This document shows positions 10,274-19,260 of a stretch of 64,000 bases of DNA, in pieces. The notes beneath the pieces were generated by a model. That model was not told the DNA's origin. It did not search any database and worked only from the letters and a program-made list of their open reading frames with translations. How positions within the stretch are numbered: the first letter of the stretch is position 1; each line of letters starts with the position of its first letter. This stretch comes from Candidatus Methanoplasma cognatum (GTDB lineage Archaea; Thermoplasmatota; Thermoplasmata; Methanomassiliicoccales; Methanomethylophilaceae). The translations under genes were made by a program, and so were the position numbers. The stretch is taken from assembly GCA_009777615.1 (NCBI GenBank), contig WRLM01000001.1, forward strand, positions 478,984 to 542,983. The letters are read 5' to 3'.

Positions 10274-11938
10274 ATGGCAGCCAAACAGAAAGAGAAGCTT
10301 TTCATGGACGCGGTCAAGAAGAAATTCAAAGAAGACCCGACCGACATGGAGACAAAATACTACATCTACGGAGGATGGAAACAGTCCAAGAGCAAGGTCG
10401 AATTCCAGAAGTCGGCCCAGGCGATCGCCAAGAAGCGCGGCTTCCCGATGATGAACGAGGACATCGGTGTCCCGCTCGGACAGAGAGCATGGATGCCCTA
10501 CCAGCTGTCGCACACCGACATATACGTAGAGGCGGACGACCTCCACTGCGTCAACAACGCCGCGATCCAGCAGGCATGGGACGACATCAGGAGGACCATA
10601 CTCGTGGGACTGGATTCCCCGCACAACACCATCGAGAAGAGGCTCGGAAAGGAAGTCACCCCCGAGACGATCAACAACTATCTCGAGGCGGTCAACCACA
10701 CGATGCCCGGAGGAGCGATCGTTCAGGAGCACATGGCGGAGGTCAACCCCGCACTGGTGTACGACTCGTACGTTAAAGTGTACTCCGGAGACGACGAGCT
10801 CATCGACGAGATCGACAAGAGGTTCGTCATCGACATCAACAAGCTCTTCCCCAAGGCCCAGGCAGAACAGCTGAAGAAGGCCATCGGAAAGACCCTGATG
10901 CAGGCGGTCCGCGTTCCGACCATCGTCGGAAGGCTCATGGACGGCGCAACTGTTTCGAGGCACGCGGCCATGCAGATCTCTATGGCTTTCATCTCGTCCT
11001 ACAAACTCGCGGCGGGAGAGGCAGCGATCGCAGACTTCGCGTACTCCGCGAAACACCAGTCGATCAACATGGGTACGATGATGCCCGCAAGGCGCGCAAG
11101 GGGACCCAACGAACCCGGCGGAATACCCTTCGGATTCTTCGCTGACATGATACAGTCTGACCGTGTCTACCCGGACGACCCCGGAAGAGCGGTCCTGGAG
11201 ACGGTAGGTCTCGGCGCGGCCATATTCGACCAGATATATCTCGGCGGATACATGTCCGGCGGTGTCGGTTTCACGCAGTACGCAACTGCTGCATACACCG
11301 ACAACATCCTCGACGACTACGTTTACCACGCGATAGATGTGATCAAGGACAAGTACGGCGGATTCTGCAAGCTCGACCCCACGAAATACGACGAGCTCAT
11401 GAAGCTCGGAGACGAGATCAACGCGTATGCATTGGAGATGTACGAGAGATACCCGGCCATCATGGAGACGCACTTCGGCGGATCCCAGAGGGCAACAGTC
11501 GCCGCTGCGACGACCGGTATCGCCGGAGCGATGGCGACCGGTATCGCGGACTGCGGTCTGAACATGTGGTACCTTTCAATGCTCCAGCACAAGGAGAGGA
11601 CCGGAAGGCTCGGATTCTACGGGTACGACCTGCAGGACCAGTGCGGTTCCGCCAACTCCTTCGCATACAGATCCGACGAGGGTCTGCCTGCTGAGCTCAG
11701 AGGCCCCAACTACCCCAACTACGCGATGAACGTCGGTCACCTCTGCGGATACGCAGGTATCGCAAAGGCGCCCCACGTCGCTCGCGGAGACGCGTTCACT
11801 GCAAACCCGTACATACGTGTCGCATTCGCCGACCCCAGCCTGATCTTCGACTTCGCCAACGTGACGAAGGAGATCGGAAGAGGCGGACTCAGAGAGTTCG
11901 TCCCGGCCGGCGAGAGGACCGCGGTCATCAAAGGCTGA
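10274..11938 (+). CDS. mcrA: Methyl-coenzyme M reductase alpha subunit
   Basis: A 554-residue McrA, complete, carrying the active site. By comparison with the Methanothermobacter numbering, Q151 (in IVQEHM) is the likely Ni-F430 ligand. F333 and Y336 lie in the [12 protein letters not shown] block. H261 and R274 match the methylated His and Arg, Q405 matches the methyl-Gln, and G450 in [11 protein letters not shown] matches the thioglycine. The YcaO at 14883-16091 probably makes that thioamide. Which modifications really occur cannot be read from DNA. mcrC is absent from this operon and lies at 20.9 kb. Confidence 0.98.
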   Translation: MAAKQKEKLFMDAVKKKFKEDPTDMETKYYIYGGWKQSKSKVEFQKSAQAIAKKRGFPMMNEDIGVPLGQRAWMPYQLSHTDIYVEADDLHCVNNAAIQQAWDDIRRTILVGLDSPHNTIEKRLGKEVTPETINNYLEAVNHTMPGGAIVQEHMAEVNPALVYDSYVKVYSGDDELIDEIDKRFVIDINKLFPKAQAEQLKKAIGKTLMQAVRVPTIVGRLMDGATVSRHAAMQISMAFISSYKLAAGEAAIADFAYSAKHQSINMGTMMPARRARGPNEPGGIPFGFFADMIQSDRVYPDDPGRAVLETVGLGAAIFDQIYLGGYMSGGVGFTQYATAAYTDNILDDYVYHAIDVIKDKYGGFCKLDPTKYDELMKLGDEINAYALEMYERYPAIMETHFGGSQRATVAAATTGIAGAMATGIADCGLNMWYLSMLQHKERTGRLGFYGYDLQDQCGSANSFAYRSDEGLPAELRGPNYPNYAMNVGHLCGYAGIAKAPHVARGDAFTANPYIRVAFADPSLIFDFANVTKEIGRGGLREFVPAGERTAVIKG

Positions 11939-11943
11939 TCCCG

Positions 11944-12231
11944 ATGATGGTGGGGGACATACTCAAATACATCCCGACGTCAACGGTCGGAAAGGTAACG
12001 GACATCAGGGAAAGAGACGGAAGGGCCTGGGTAAAACTGGACCTGACCGGACTGTACTATGACGCCGAGTACCTTAAGACCGCAGACCCGTCGGAGTATG
12101 TTGAGGTGTCCTACAAAGAACGCGAGAAAGGCCCCGCAGGCCGGGAAGGCGCCGAGGCCGCCATCGAAGAACTCCGCAGGACGGAGGAAGAGGTGGACAT
12201 AAGGCGCTTCACACCCAGCGGCGGCGGCTAA
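11944..12231 (+). CDS. DUF2098 family protein
   Basis: A 95-residue protein starting 5 bases after mcrA, so it is probably the last gene of the mcr transcript. Residues 1-50 form a short beta-rich DUF2098 module (VGDILKYIPTSTVGKV, then WVKLDLTGLYYDAEYL). The C-terminal half is charged. DUF2098 is largely limited to methanogens, and its function is unknown. Its place directly behind mcrA suggests a role near MCR. Confidence 0.75.
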   Translation: MMVGDILKYIPTSTVGKVTDIRERDGRAWVKLDLTGLYYDAEYLKTADPSEYVEVSYKEREKGPAGREGAEAAIEELRRTEEEVDIRRFTPSGGG

Positions 12232-12235
12232 ACCA

Positions 12236-12257
12236 TTTCCATTTCCCTTTTATTTTT
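12236..12257 (+). terminator. T-rich terminator of mcr operon
   Basis: Successive T tracts (TTTCC, TTTCCC, TTTT, TTTTT) begin a few bases after the DUF2098 stop, consistent with archaeal termination. Confidence 0.55.
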
Positions 12258-12343
12258 GACATGCTTTCTGCAAAGCCCGTATGAACACTGACCGTGCGGT
12301 GGGTTCGGGACGCATGTTGACGTGTCTTCCGATAGTAAGAAAA

Positions 12344-12371
12344 TGCCGCCGGCGGATGCCCGCCGGCGGTA
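12344..12371 (-). terminator. GC-rich hairpin terminator of propeller protein gene
   Basis: Two copies of the self-complementary 10-mer CCGCCGGCGG (12346-12355 and 12360-12369) separated by ATGC make a 10-12 bp stem. Read on the minus strand it lies about 20 bases past the stop of the surface-protein gene and is followed by ATTTTCTT. It may also end stray mcr transcripts. Confidence 0.65.
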
Positions 12372-12391
12372 TCAATATGTTTGACGGATGA

Positions 12392-14542
12392 TCAGGGATT
12401 CTCTTCCTCCTCATCCTTTCTCCTCTTGGCAAAAAGAATTATGAAGAATATCCCGATGAGGGCGATCACTGCAAGAATTGCTACCAACCAGATGCACGCG
12501 TCGGGGATCGAGATGCCTGTGGAGCCGGGCTTGGAATCAACAGGGCTACTCACCGTGATGGAGAAGTCCTTCACGAAGGGAGTGCCCGGCGCCTTGCCGT
12601 CCGCTATCGTGGCGGTGACCACCACAACGCCGGCCTTATTGGTCGTCAGCGTGTTGCCATTGAGGGAGGCACCGGTGCCCCCGTCGCTCTTAAGCGACCA
12701 TTTGATCGTCTGGTTTGTTGCGTTGGAAGGGGTCACTATCCCCGTCAGGGTGATCGACGTCCCCACCGTTAAATAAGAAGGCACCCCTATTATGTTAGTC
12801 ACCGGAATAAAGGGATCCGATGGTGGTGTAACAGGAGCCGTCACTGTGATGGTGAAGTCCTTCACGAAAGGCACGCCCGGAGCCGTGCCGTCTGTTATCT
12901 CGGCGGTGACGACTATAGTTCCTGAGTGGGAGGCTGTGAGATTTGCGCCGGCGAGCGTCGCTCCTGTCGAACCAGCGCTCTTCACGGACCACGAGATGAC
13001 CGTGTTGGTGGCATCGGAGGGCACCACGGTGCCTGTGAGAGCAATGGTGGCCCCCGCCGCCATCGAGGACGGCAATCCTGATATGTCTGTGACGGGGACG
13101 AAGGGTTCAGTTCCATATTTCACAACTATGGCATCAATGGTGCCTTTCCCGGCCACGCCTGACCAATCGCCATTGCCGAAGGAGGCGTTGGGAGAATACC
13201 CCGCGGCGGCGAAACCGCCGCCGGACACCGCCGCCACACCATAGAAGCCATCGCTGCCGGAGCCGCCGAAGTTGTCCTTCCACTCTACTGCGCCATCCTT
13301 GTCATACTTCACTATGATGGCGTCACTGCCGCCTTTTCCGGTCACACCTGACCAGTCGCCCGTGCCGTCGAAGGAGGTGCTGGCGGAACTCCCGGCGGCG
13401 GCTATGCCGCCGTCGGTCGCGACTGCCACATCTTGGAAGTAATCGGCGCCCGTGCTGCCGAAGTTATTCTGCCATTCGACTACGCCGTCCTCGTCGTACT
13501 TCACTATGATGGCGTCATTGCCGCCTTTTCCGCTCCCGGCCGGCCAGTCGCCCGTGCCGTCGAAGGAGGTGCCGGCGGAATACCCGGCGGCGACGAAGCT
13601 GCCGCCGGGTGCAGCCGCTAATCCATAAAAGTAATCGCCGCCAGTGCCGCCGAAGTTCTTCTGCCATTCGACTATGCCGTCCTCGTCGTACTTCACTATG
13701 ATGGCGTCATCGCCCCCCTTACCGCTCCCGGCCGGCCAGTCGCCAGTGCCGCTGAAGGAGCCGGCGGCGGAACTCCCGGCAGCAACGAAGCCGCCGTCGG
13801 GTGCAGCCACCACTCCATAAAAGAAATCACTACCGGCGCCGCCGAAGTTCTTCTGCCATTCGATTATGCCGTTCTCGTCGTACTTTACTATGATGGCGTC
13901 ATCGCCCCCCTTACCGCTCCCGGCCGGCCAGTCGCCCGTGCCGCTGAAGGAGGCGCTGACAGAATACCCTACAACAACGAAGCCGCCGTCTAGTGCAGCC
14001 GTCACTTCGCGAAAGACATCGTTACCCGAGCCGCCGAAGTTCTTCTGCCATTCCACTGTGCCGTTCTCGTCATACTTTACTATGATTGCGTCATTGCCGC
14101 CTTTTCCGCTCCCGGCCGGCCAGTCGCCAGTGCCGCTGAAGGAGCCAGTGGCGGAATACCCGACAGCAACGAAGCCGCCGTCTAGTGCAGCCGTCGCCCC
14201 GTAAAAGTAATCGGCACCCGAGCCGCCGAAGTTATCCTGCCACTCTATTGCACCGTCCTTGTCGTACTTCACTATGGTGGCGTCATTGCCGCCTTTTCCG
14301 GTTGTGCTTGACCAGTCGCCGTTGCCGAGGGAGCTGTTGTCGGAAGTCCCGACGACGATGAAGCCGCCGTCTAGTGCAGCCGCCGCCGCGTTAATGTAAT
14401 CGCCGCCAGAGCCTCCGAAGTTGTTTACAAACGAAATGTCCTCCTCAGCCGCCGAAACCGCGGCAACGGGCACGGCGGCAAGGACCATTACCGCCGCCAG
14501 CAGGACATACATGCCCTTCTTATTTTTTGAATTACTGTGCAT
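12392..14542 (-). CDS. Surface protein with seven propeller-type repeats and two Ig-like domains
   Basis: A 716-residue protein. Residues 1-32 are a signal peptide ending around AVSA. Residues 36 to about 475 hold seven repeats of 62-64 residues, each with NFGG-G-D, DGGF, GDW, GKGG-DAI and VKYD-DG motifs, the number expected for one seven-bladed beta-propeller. Two bacterial Ig-like domains of about 88 residues follow, each ending in PFVKDF-ITV. The C-terminus has a membrane span and a basic KRRK tail that would anchor it in the membrane. A role in adhesion or ligand binding is inferred. Repeats are also similar at DNA level, so blade number could change by recombination. Confidence 0.82.
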   Translation of the reverse strand: MHSNSKNKKGMYVLLAAVMVLAAVPVAAVSAAEEDISFVNNFGGSGGDYINAAAAALDGGFIVVGTSDNSSLGNGDWSSTTGKGGNDATIVKYDKDGAIEWQDNFGGSGADYFYGATAALDGGFVAVGYSATGSFSGTGDWPAGSGKGGNDAIIVKYDENGTVEWQKNFGGSGNDVFREVTAALDGGFVVVGYSVSASFSGTGDWPAGSGKGGDDAIIVKYDENGIIEWQKNFGGAGSDFFYGVVAAPDGGFVAAGSSAAGSFSGTGDWPAGSGKGGDDAIIVKYDEDGIVEWQKNFGGTGGDYFYGLAAAPGGSFVAAGYSAGTSFDGTGDWPAGSGKGGNDAIIVKYDEDGVVEWQNNFGSTGADYFQDVAVATDGGIAAAGSSASTSFDGTGDWSGVTGKGGSDAIIVKYDKDGAVEWKDNFGGSGSDGFYGVAAVSGGGFAAAGYSPNASFGNGDWSGVAGKGTIDAIVVKYGTEPFVPVTDISGLPSSMAAGATIALTGTVVPSDATNTVISWSVKSAGSTGATLAGANLTASHSGTIVVTAEITDGTAPGVPFVKDFTITVTAPVTPPSDPFIPVTNIIGVPSYLTVGTSITLTGIVTPSNATNQTIKWSLKSDGGTGASLNGNTLTTNKAGVVVVTATIADGKAPGTPFVKDFSITVSSPVDSKPGSTGISIPDACIWLVAILAVIALIGIFFIILFAKRRKDEEEENP

Positions 14543-14631
14543 ATTTACCCTCCATGATCGAGCCGTTCGCGGACTGGGTCCAGAAAATGTCTGCCGGACG
14601 CGACGATTGGCTTTATGACAGTTTGATACCC

Positions 14632-14654
14632 CTTTAAAATATATATAATATATG
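14632..14654 (-). promoter_or_regulatory. TATA-rich promoter of propeller protein gene
   Basis: A long AT stretch (CTTTAAAATATATATAATATATG on the plus strand) lies about 95 bp upstream of the ATG at 14542. The rest of 14543-14882 shows no convincing gene, only a small CCCGG-TTTTT-CCGGG hairpin near 14785-14805 that could end the ycaO transcript. Confidence 0.45.
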
Positions 14655-14882
14655 CTTTCCTACTTATTTTTGGATATATGGGGGTCGCTTTATTACTTCT
14701 GAAAAGAATTCCTTCCGCGAGCTTGCAAAGATGTCTTTTTCCTCATGACTAATAAACAAGTCCCCGGTCGCGAAATCAGCTTTATAGGCCCCCGGTTTTT
14801 CCGGGAACTGTGAAAGATCCACGTGAAGACGCGGCGGTTATGCCGCGATGGTTTACGCAGATCGTAGGTCTCGGGACACCGC

Positions 14883-16091
14883 TCACGAAGGCCACATGCC
14901 GCGGAGCCTGGCGCCTTCTCTCTCCGGGTCCATGGTCGACACCTCAAGGCCCGGAACGGTCATTCTTACCACAGGTACTCCCGCCTCAGGTCTGGTAAGG
15001 TTGGAAACGATGACCATGTCGAACCCTGTTTTCACAAGCCTGTCGAGGACGACCTCTATGTCGTCCAGAACATAAGGGGTGGAAAGGTCCTTCATGTCCT
15101 TCAGGCGGACCTTCTCCTCAAGATCCGTATACCAGACCGTGTTCACGGTCTTGACCTTCTCGTATCCCATGTCCTTCGCTATCTTCAGCAGCCTCGCGTT
15201 GCCCTTCACGCCGTGTTTGTGGGTAGTCCTGCTTTGCGCTACTTCGGTGATGGCCCTTATGCAGGCTATCTCAGGGGACAGGTGGGTTCCGACGCCGATC
15301 GTAAGAAGCTCCGGGTCCTTTGTAACGGTGTCATCAGCGGCCGCGCCGATGGTCGGGATCCCTATATCATGTGTAAGGTCTTTGAGATGGATCTTTATGC
15401 CTTTATCTTCCATCTTCTTCAGAAGTCTTCCCGGCAGGGAATCCTCTTCCAAAACGACGTCGGCAAATGCCCTGCCCCGCTCCTCCGCCATTGACCAGGC
15501 GTCCCTTTCGATAAGTTCGAACAGTGCATGCAGTATCGCTTCTTCGATGGTGTTACCTGCGGCGATGCCGTTGGTGTGGTACCTGAACAGCGGAAGGTCA
15601 CCGTCGGGGAAATAGGGATGGAAAACGCCGCACGCGGGGACCCATATGGGCGATCCCCTGAACATCTCGAACCCCTCGACCCAGGCTATCTCTGCCGTGT
15701 CATATATGTCAAGCGTCCTGTTTGGAAGGATAAGGTCCTTCGGGTCCACCGTAAGGCCCACTTTCTTGGCCTGTTCAAATGTCCCGTATACAAGTTCGTC
15801 AGTATCCCGCTGCTCAGCGCTGTATCTCTCCATGGCCTCCATCGCGGCAGACGCCTTCGCCTGCTCCGGGGTAGCACCTTTGCCGTTGTAGTTCTTGACC
15901 GCCCCCGCTGAGGCTCCTGGGCGGTCCACCGCGAACACCGGGATCCCAATATTGTCAAGGGGAGTGATGTCTTCAGGATCGCATATTCCCACCTGCGGAA
16001 GTATAGGGAGAACTCTTTCCAGGGTCTTTTCGGGAGGGATTATCCTAATCCCCGTCTCTGGCGAATATTTGGGGCATCTGTTCAGCATCAT
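14883..16091 (-). CDS. ycaO: YcaO-type cyclase, methanogenesis marker 1 (MCR thioamidation)
   Basis: A 402-residue YcaO-superfamily enzyme of the methanogenesis marker 1 group. Conserved blocks include KGATPEQAKASAAMEAMERYS near residue 72, FRYHTNGIAAGNTIEEAILHAL near 168 and ELIERDAW near 191, which form the ATP/Mg site in this family. In Methanosarcina the homologue is needed to turn an McrA glycine into thioglycine, usually with TfuA. No TfuA is seen next to it here. A TATA-like GGTTAAATCAG about 25 bp before the ATG and the lack of a Shine-Dalgarno site suggest a leaderless mRNA. Confidence 0.9.
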   Translation of the reverse strand: MMLNRCPKYSPETGIRIIPPEKTLERVLPILPQVGICDPEDITPLDNIGIPVFAVDRPGASAGAVKNYNGKGATPEQAKASAAMEAMERYSAEQRDTDELVYGTFEQAKKVGLTVDPKDLILPNRTLDIYDTAEIAWVEGFEMFRGSPIWVPACGVFHPYFPDGDLPLFRYHTNGIAAGNTIEEAILHALFELIERDAWSMAEERGRAFADVVLEEDSLPGRLLKKMEDKGIKIHLKDLTHDIGIPTIGAAADDTVTKDPELLTIGVGTHLSPEIACIRAITEVAQSRTTHKHGVKGNARLLKIAKDMGYEKVKTVNTVWYTDLEEKVRLKDMKDLSTPYVLDDIEVVLDRLVKTGFDMVIVSNLTRPEAGVPVVRMTVPGLEVSTMDPEREGARLRGMWPS

Positions 16092-16135
16092 GAGTGCGGC
16101 AGGATTACTGTCATCTGATTTAACCGCATAGGGTA

Positions 16136-16684
16136 TCAGAGGTCGTTATACCCCACAAGCACGCTTGCCAGCCTGGGATCGTCCTGAAGTTTGTAGTATG
16201 TTCTCATCATCAGATCGCAGGTCGGCGCGGGGCTGCATGAGATTACATCCTTGCAGCCGTTGCCCTCGTTCAGCTCCGGGAACGATACGGGAGGCATGAT
16301 GAAGTTCTCCCCGCCCATCCCTTTGACGTTCGGGAACAGGACAAATGCATCCGAAAGCCATACGACATCCTCTCTGCCCAGATATTCTTTCGCATTGAAG
16401 GGAAATACCTCCAGCCCCATGACCTCTCCTTTGTCGGATATCAGGACCACCGTGGGCTCGGGAGGAGGCCTGAAACGGGGGTCCTTTATTATCGCGATGA
16501 CGTGCTCTTTTCCGAGCGCCTCGCTGAACCCTTCGTTGCGCACGGCTATGCTGCCCATGGCCGTGACCTTCTCCTCTTCTTTTTTCATCTGGTCAAGGAT
16601 CTCTTTGTTAAGGTAGAACGCGTTCACGACGCCCCTCATATTCCTTATTATTTCCAAAGGTTTACAGGTGGTTTCTTCCTTCAT
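16136..16684 (-). CDS. Conserved hypothetical protein upstream of ycaO
   Basis: A 182-residue soluble protein that I cannot assign. It has no signal peptide or membrane span. Features are a central PRFRPPPEPTVVLIS strand region, an acidic GREDVVWLSDAF segment, and a C-terminal cluster GCKDVISCSPAPTCD with three cysteines that could bind metal. TTTATAATTATT (about 16701-16715) lies some 25 bp before the ATG with no ribosome site, so the mRNA is probably leaderless. It ends 45 bases before ycaO on the same strand, which makes a link with MCR maturation possible. It does not look like TfuA. Confidence 0.6.
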   Translation of the reverse strand: MKEETTCKPLEIIRNMRGVVNAFYLNKEILDQMKKEEEKVTAMGSIAVRNEGFSEALGKEHVIAIIKDPRFRPPPEPTVVLISDKGEVMGLEVFPFNAKEYLGREDVVWLSDAFVLFPNVKGMGGENFIMPPVSFPELNEGNGCKDVISCSPAPTCDLMMRTYYKLQDDPRLASVLVGYNDL

Positions 16685-16774
16685 AAATAATAGGATGGAA
16701 AATAATTATAAACAGTTAACGATGAGAGACCGATAATGGGACGGCATCGCCACCGCTGTTGTGGGAGACGCCGT

Positions 16775-17098
16775 TCATTCTACTTTTATCGTGACGTCCC
16801 TTTTCAGACCTAGATCACCGGCGACCTCGATGGCCTTTATGACGCCGCAGGGCACGGGGCAGGCGGCGTGCGGTATGCAGTCGCTCGCATGCTTGTAGAC
16901 CTCGGTCTTGTTCATCTCTTCTTCTACCTCGGTATAGGGGCATACGGACTTGAGGGTCCAGGACATCTTTAGTATATTGGGGCAGTCGCTTTGTATGTCG
17001 ATATCGACCATCCCTGTGTCGGGGTTCGCCTTTGCCGTAATGACAGTTTTCATCTTGCATACGCCTGCGTCCACAGTGACCTTGCACTCATCGCTCAT
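16775..17098 (-). CDS. Small cysteine-rich protein, DUF6951-like
   Basis: A 107-residue protein with seven cysteines, including C5, C14, C39, C53 and a C-terminal CIPHAACPVPCG cluster, suggesting metal or Fe-S binding. Its start ATG overlaps the stop of the upstream DUF2111 gene (ATGA at 17095-17098), so the two are translated from one message. Similar small Cys-rich proteins occur in methanogens with unknown function. The family name is a tentative recollection. Confidence 0.6.
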   Translation of the reverse strand: MSDECKVTVDAGVCKMKTVITAKANPDTGMVDIDIQSDCPNILKMSWTLKSVCPYTEVEEEMNKTEVYKHASDCIPHAACPVPCGVIKAIEVAGDLGLKRDVTIKVE

Positions 17099-18072
17099 TC
17101 TTCATCACTCCTTAATCTGATCAAATTGTTTGTTCCGGCCATGCTCCTGATGTCAACGACACCTATCGCCGCTATCACTCTGTTGTCGAGCTCTATCGGC
17201 GTCACGATGACCCTTATTCCTTTATAAGGTCCGGATATTGCGACCTTCCTTATAGTGGTACCTGCATTAATTACTTCCTCAAGGACCGCGCCGGTGTATG
17301 CGTTGTCGATGACCTTTTCGTTCTCTATCCTTATACCCAGGTTGTCCCTGCTCTTCGCACAGACGGGAAGGCCTCCCACCAAATCGTGTATCGCGAAGGC
17401 AAGGGAAAGAAGCTCGCTCCCCGTGCTCCTCTGCGTGAGGACGTCGTCAAGCTCGCGCCGTATATGCAGCCCGCCCATGAGATCCAGGCCGGCGGTCACC
17501 GCGCCCAGCTCCGCCGCCTCTGTACTGGAGGCTGTGCCGATGATCACCACATCCCCGTCGCTGATGTCGAAACAGCCCCTGAGAGCGGCCTCCACGGCCT
17601 TGTCCACCGGATAGTATGAGCCGGGGAATATCAGCACGCCTTTGGAGCAGACAAGCGTGGTCGCACCTACCGCCCCCTTCTTTATAGCAGCGTCCCTCTC
17701 CTCGCATCCGAACTTGACATTCACGGCGGCGCCGGGGACCCTGACCGCACAATCCTTCTTGCCGATGGTCAGCTCGGGGAGGCTGACACTGTGCACATCC
17801 ATCCGGATAGCCTTCCAAGTATCCATGCCTTCTTTGGTGAGGGAGACGCCGTTTTTGTTGATGGCGATCAGCCCGTCCTCATGCAACATGTTCAATATCG
17901 TCCTTGTGCTCCCTTCTCCTATATCCAAAAAGGATGCAAGGCTCTTCCTGCCCAGCGGGCTCTCCCGGCTTATGCAGTATAGTGTCTTCCATACATGGTA
18001 ATCTCCGAACTTTGGTATCGGCCCCCCCAGCCTGGAAGCATTCCTGTATGCCATCATGGTTGTATATAACAT
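17095..18072 (-). CDS. Winged-helix DUF4443-like / DUF2111 fusion regulator
   Basis: A 325-residue protein. The N-terminal ~75 residues form a winged helix (SPLGRKSLASFLDIGEGSTR, then MLHEDGLI, then LTKEG). The middle part is unassigned and includes a Gly-rich VIIGTASSTEAAELGA stretch. The last ~85 residues match DUF2111 (FAIHDLVGGLPV, GPYKG, VIAAIGVVDI). DUF2111 is a methanogen-specific family and could sense a ligand. I chose the ATG at 18072 for its AGGTTGG site and the TATA-like CATATATTCC about 40 bp upstream. Later ATGs at 18057 and 18054 are possible. It probably controls its own operon. Confidence 0.65.
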   Translation of the reverse strand: MLYTTMMAYRNASRLGGPIPKFGDYHVWKTLYCISRESPLGRKSLASFLDIGEGSTRTILNMLHEDGLIAINKNGVSLTKEGMDTWKAIRMDVHSVSLPELTIGKKDCAVRVPGAAVNVKFGCEERDAAIKKGAVGATTLVCSKGVLIFPGSYYPVDKAVEAALRGCFDISDGDVVIIGTASSTEAAELGAVTAGLDLMGGLHIRRELDDVLTQRSTGSELLSLAFAIHDLVGGLPVCAKSRDNLGIRIENEKVIDNAYTGAVLEEVINAGTTIRKVAISGPYKGIRVIVTPIELDNRVIAAIGVVDIRSMAGTNNLIRLRSDEE

Positions 18073-18317
18073 CCAACCTAAAAAAGGTAACGTCCCGCAG
18101 ATTACGGAATATATGGAGACGCACAGCCCTTTCTTCCGGACCTTGAGAATAACGCTTGCGTTTTTAAGAAAAACAATAAAGAACATGATGCCGGCGCGCC
18201 GGTCTCCGGAGACGCCGCCTAACACGGCTAGTAATATATTCCGCCGACAGTCGATTCTATTTAATCGTGCATATGTATAACGGCGCATCTGAAAAGAACA
18301 TACTAGGGGGAAAGGCC

Positions 18318-18980
18318 ATGGATCTGGAAGAATATAAGAAAAAAGCGGCTGAGCAGGACGACTGGGCTCCAGGCTGGGAAGCCATCGACGCGTGTCTTGA
18401 ACCGATCTATCGGGATCAAAAGCCGCGGCACTTCGGTACGCACTTCCACGCCAGGGCCATCATGGGCGGCGACCAGTACCTGGACGGGTACAGCGTGTAC
18501 GAATCGCCGCACGGGCATGTGCACATAGTGACCTACGGCATGTCGGAACTCTATACGAATGAGGAGTCCTTTGGCGGAGAATGGAGCAAATGGGGATATG
18601 AGATGACGATCCGGCTGCCGTCCTGCGGAGAAGCGGACTTCATGTGGGCCATCGATGTGCTGTCGAAACTGGCCCGTTATACCTACACGTCAAAAAGGTT
18701 CCTGGAGCCTATGCAGTACATATCCGGCGGCGGCAACCCCATCAAAGCGGAATCAGACACCAAGCTGACCGGGCTGCTAGTGATCAATGATCCGGAACTG
18801 TCGGGAACGGATACTCTGTACGGGCGGCTGGACTTCCTGCAGCTGGTCGGCATAACGCAGCCGGAGCTGGATGCGGTAATCGCAGACCCAGACCAAGCCA
18901 GGACGCTGACGGAGAATATGCGTAAGGACGATCCTTTTTTCGTCACAGACCTCGGCCGCACCAAGAACTACATTGGGTAA
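18318..18980 (+). CDS. Suppressor-of-fused (SUFU) domain protein
   Basis: A 220-residue protein resembling the SUFU domain: a WEAIDACLEPIY start, then PRHFGTHFHA, YDGYSVYE-like and HIVTYGMSELY, and GYEMTIRLP in the middle. SUFU-domain proteins are widespread in bacteria, often in immunity or toxin-neutralising loci, and their role there is mostly unknown. AGGGGGAAAGG lies before the ATG at 18318. No toxin-like partner is seen next to it. It was probably gained from bacteria. Confidence 0.75.
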   Translation: MDLEEYKKKAAEQDDWAPGWEAIDACLEPIYRDQKPRHFGTHFHARAIMGGDQYLDGYSVYESPHGHVHIVTYGMSELYTNEESFGGEWSKWGYEMTIRLPSCGEADFMWAIDVLSKLARYTYTSKRFLEPMQYISGGGNPIKAESDTKLTGLLVINDPELSGTDTLYGRLDFLQLVGITQPELDAVIADPDQARTLTENMRKDDPFFVTDLGRTKNYIG

Positions 18981-19112
18981 TTCGGTTTCCCCGGTCTCTG
19001 TGATCACCGGAAAACACCATATTCCCGACCCTGCTCCGTCGATCCGTTTTGTATGGTCGTTCCGCTGTCGTGTTAGGATCCCGTTGCGGATGGAGTTGTT
19101 ATCTGCAGTAGA

Positions 19113-19142
19113 CCCACAGCTTTAAACGACCTGTGCTGTGGG
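19113..19142. promoter_or_regulatory. 8-bp inverted repeat upstream of atwA
   Basis: CCCACAGC and GCTGTGGG form a perfect 8-bp stem with a 14-base loop, about 120 bp before the atwA start. It could terminate the SUFU gene or be a regulator site. The 280-base gap 18981-19260 shows no gene. Confidence 0.35.
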
Positions 19143-19230
19143 ACATTATCACTTTTCTATGAGTTGAGCGGAAAGGATGCGGAATGTACACGCGCACACG
19201 CATGCGGATGAGAGACCGCGTCTCACCACA

Positions 19231-19240
19231 CTTTATATCT
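19231..19240 (+). promoter_or_regulatory. TATA box for leaderless atwA operon
   Basis: CTTTATATCT is centred 26 bp upstream of the ATG at 19261, so transcription should start at or within a few bases of the start codon. No Shine-Dalgarno site is present. This decides the start over an in-frame ATG at 19177. Confidence 0.6.
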
Positions 19241-19260
19241 TTTGTAGGCTTTGTCAGTGC

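Noticed and set aside
10241-11473. 410-codon open frame antisense to mcrA
   Set aside because: Shadow of the highly biased mcrA codons. No start signal and no recognisable protein.
16136-16684. TfuA partner of YcaO
   Set aside because: The sequence lacks the N-terminal and central blocks I expect in TfuA. Left as unknown.
19177-19260. 28-residue N-terminal extension of AtwA
   Set aside because: The TATA box lies inside this stretch 26 bp before ATG 19261, so the extension would not be transcribed from it.
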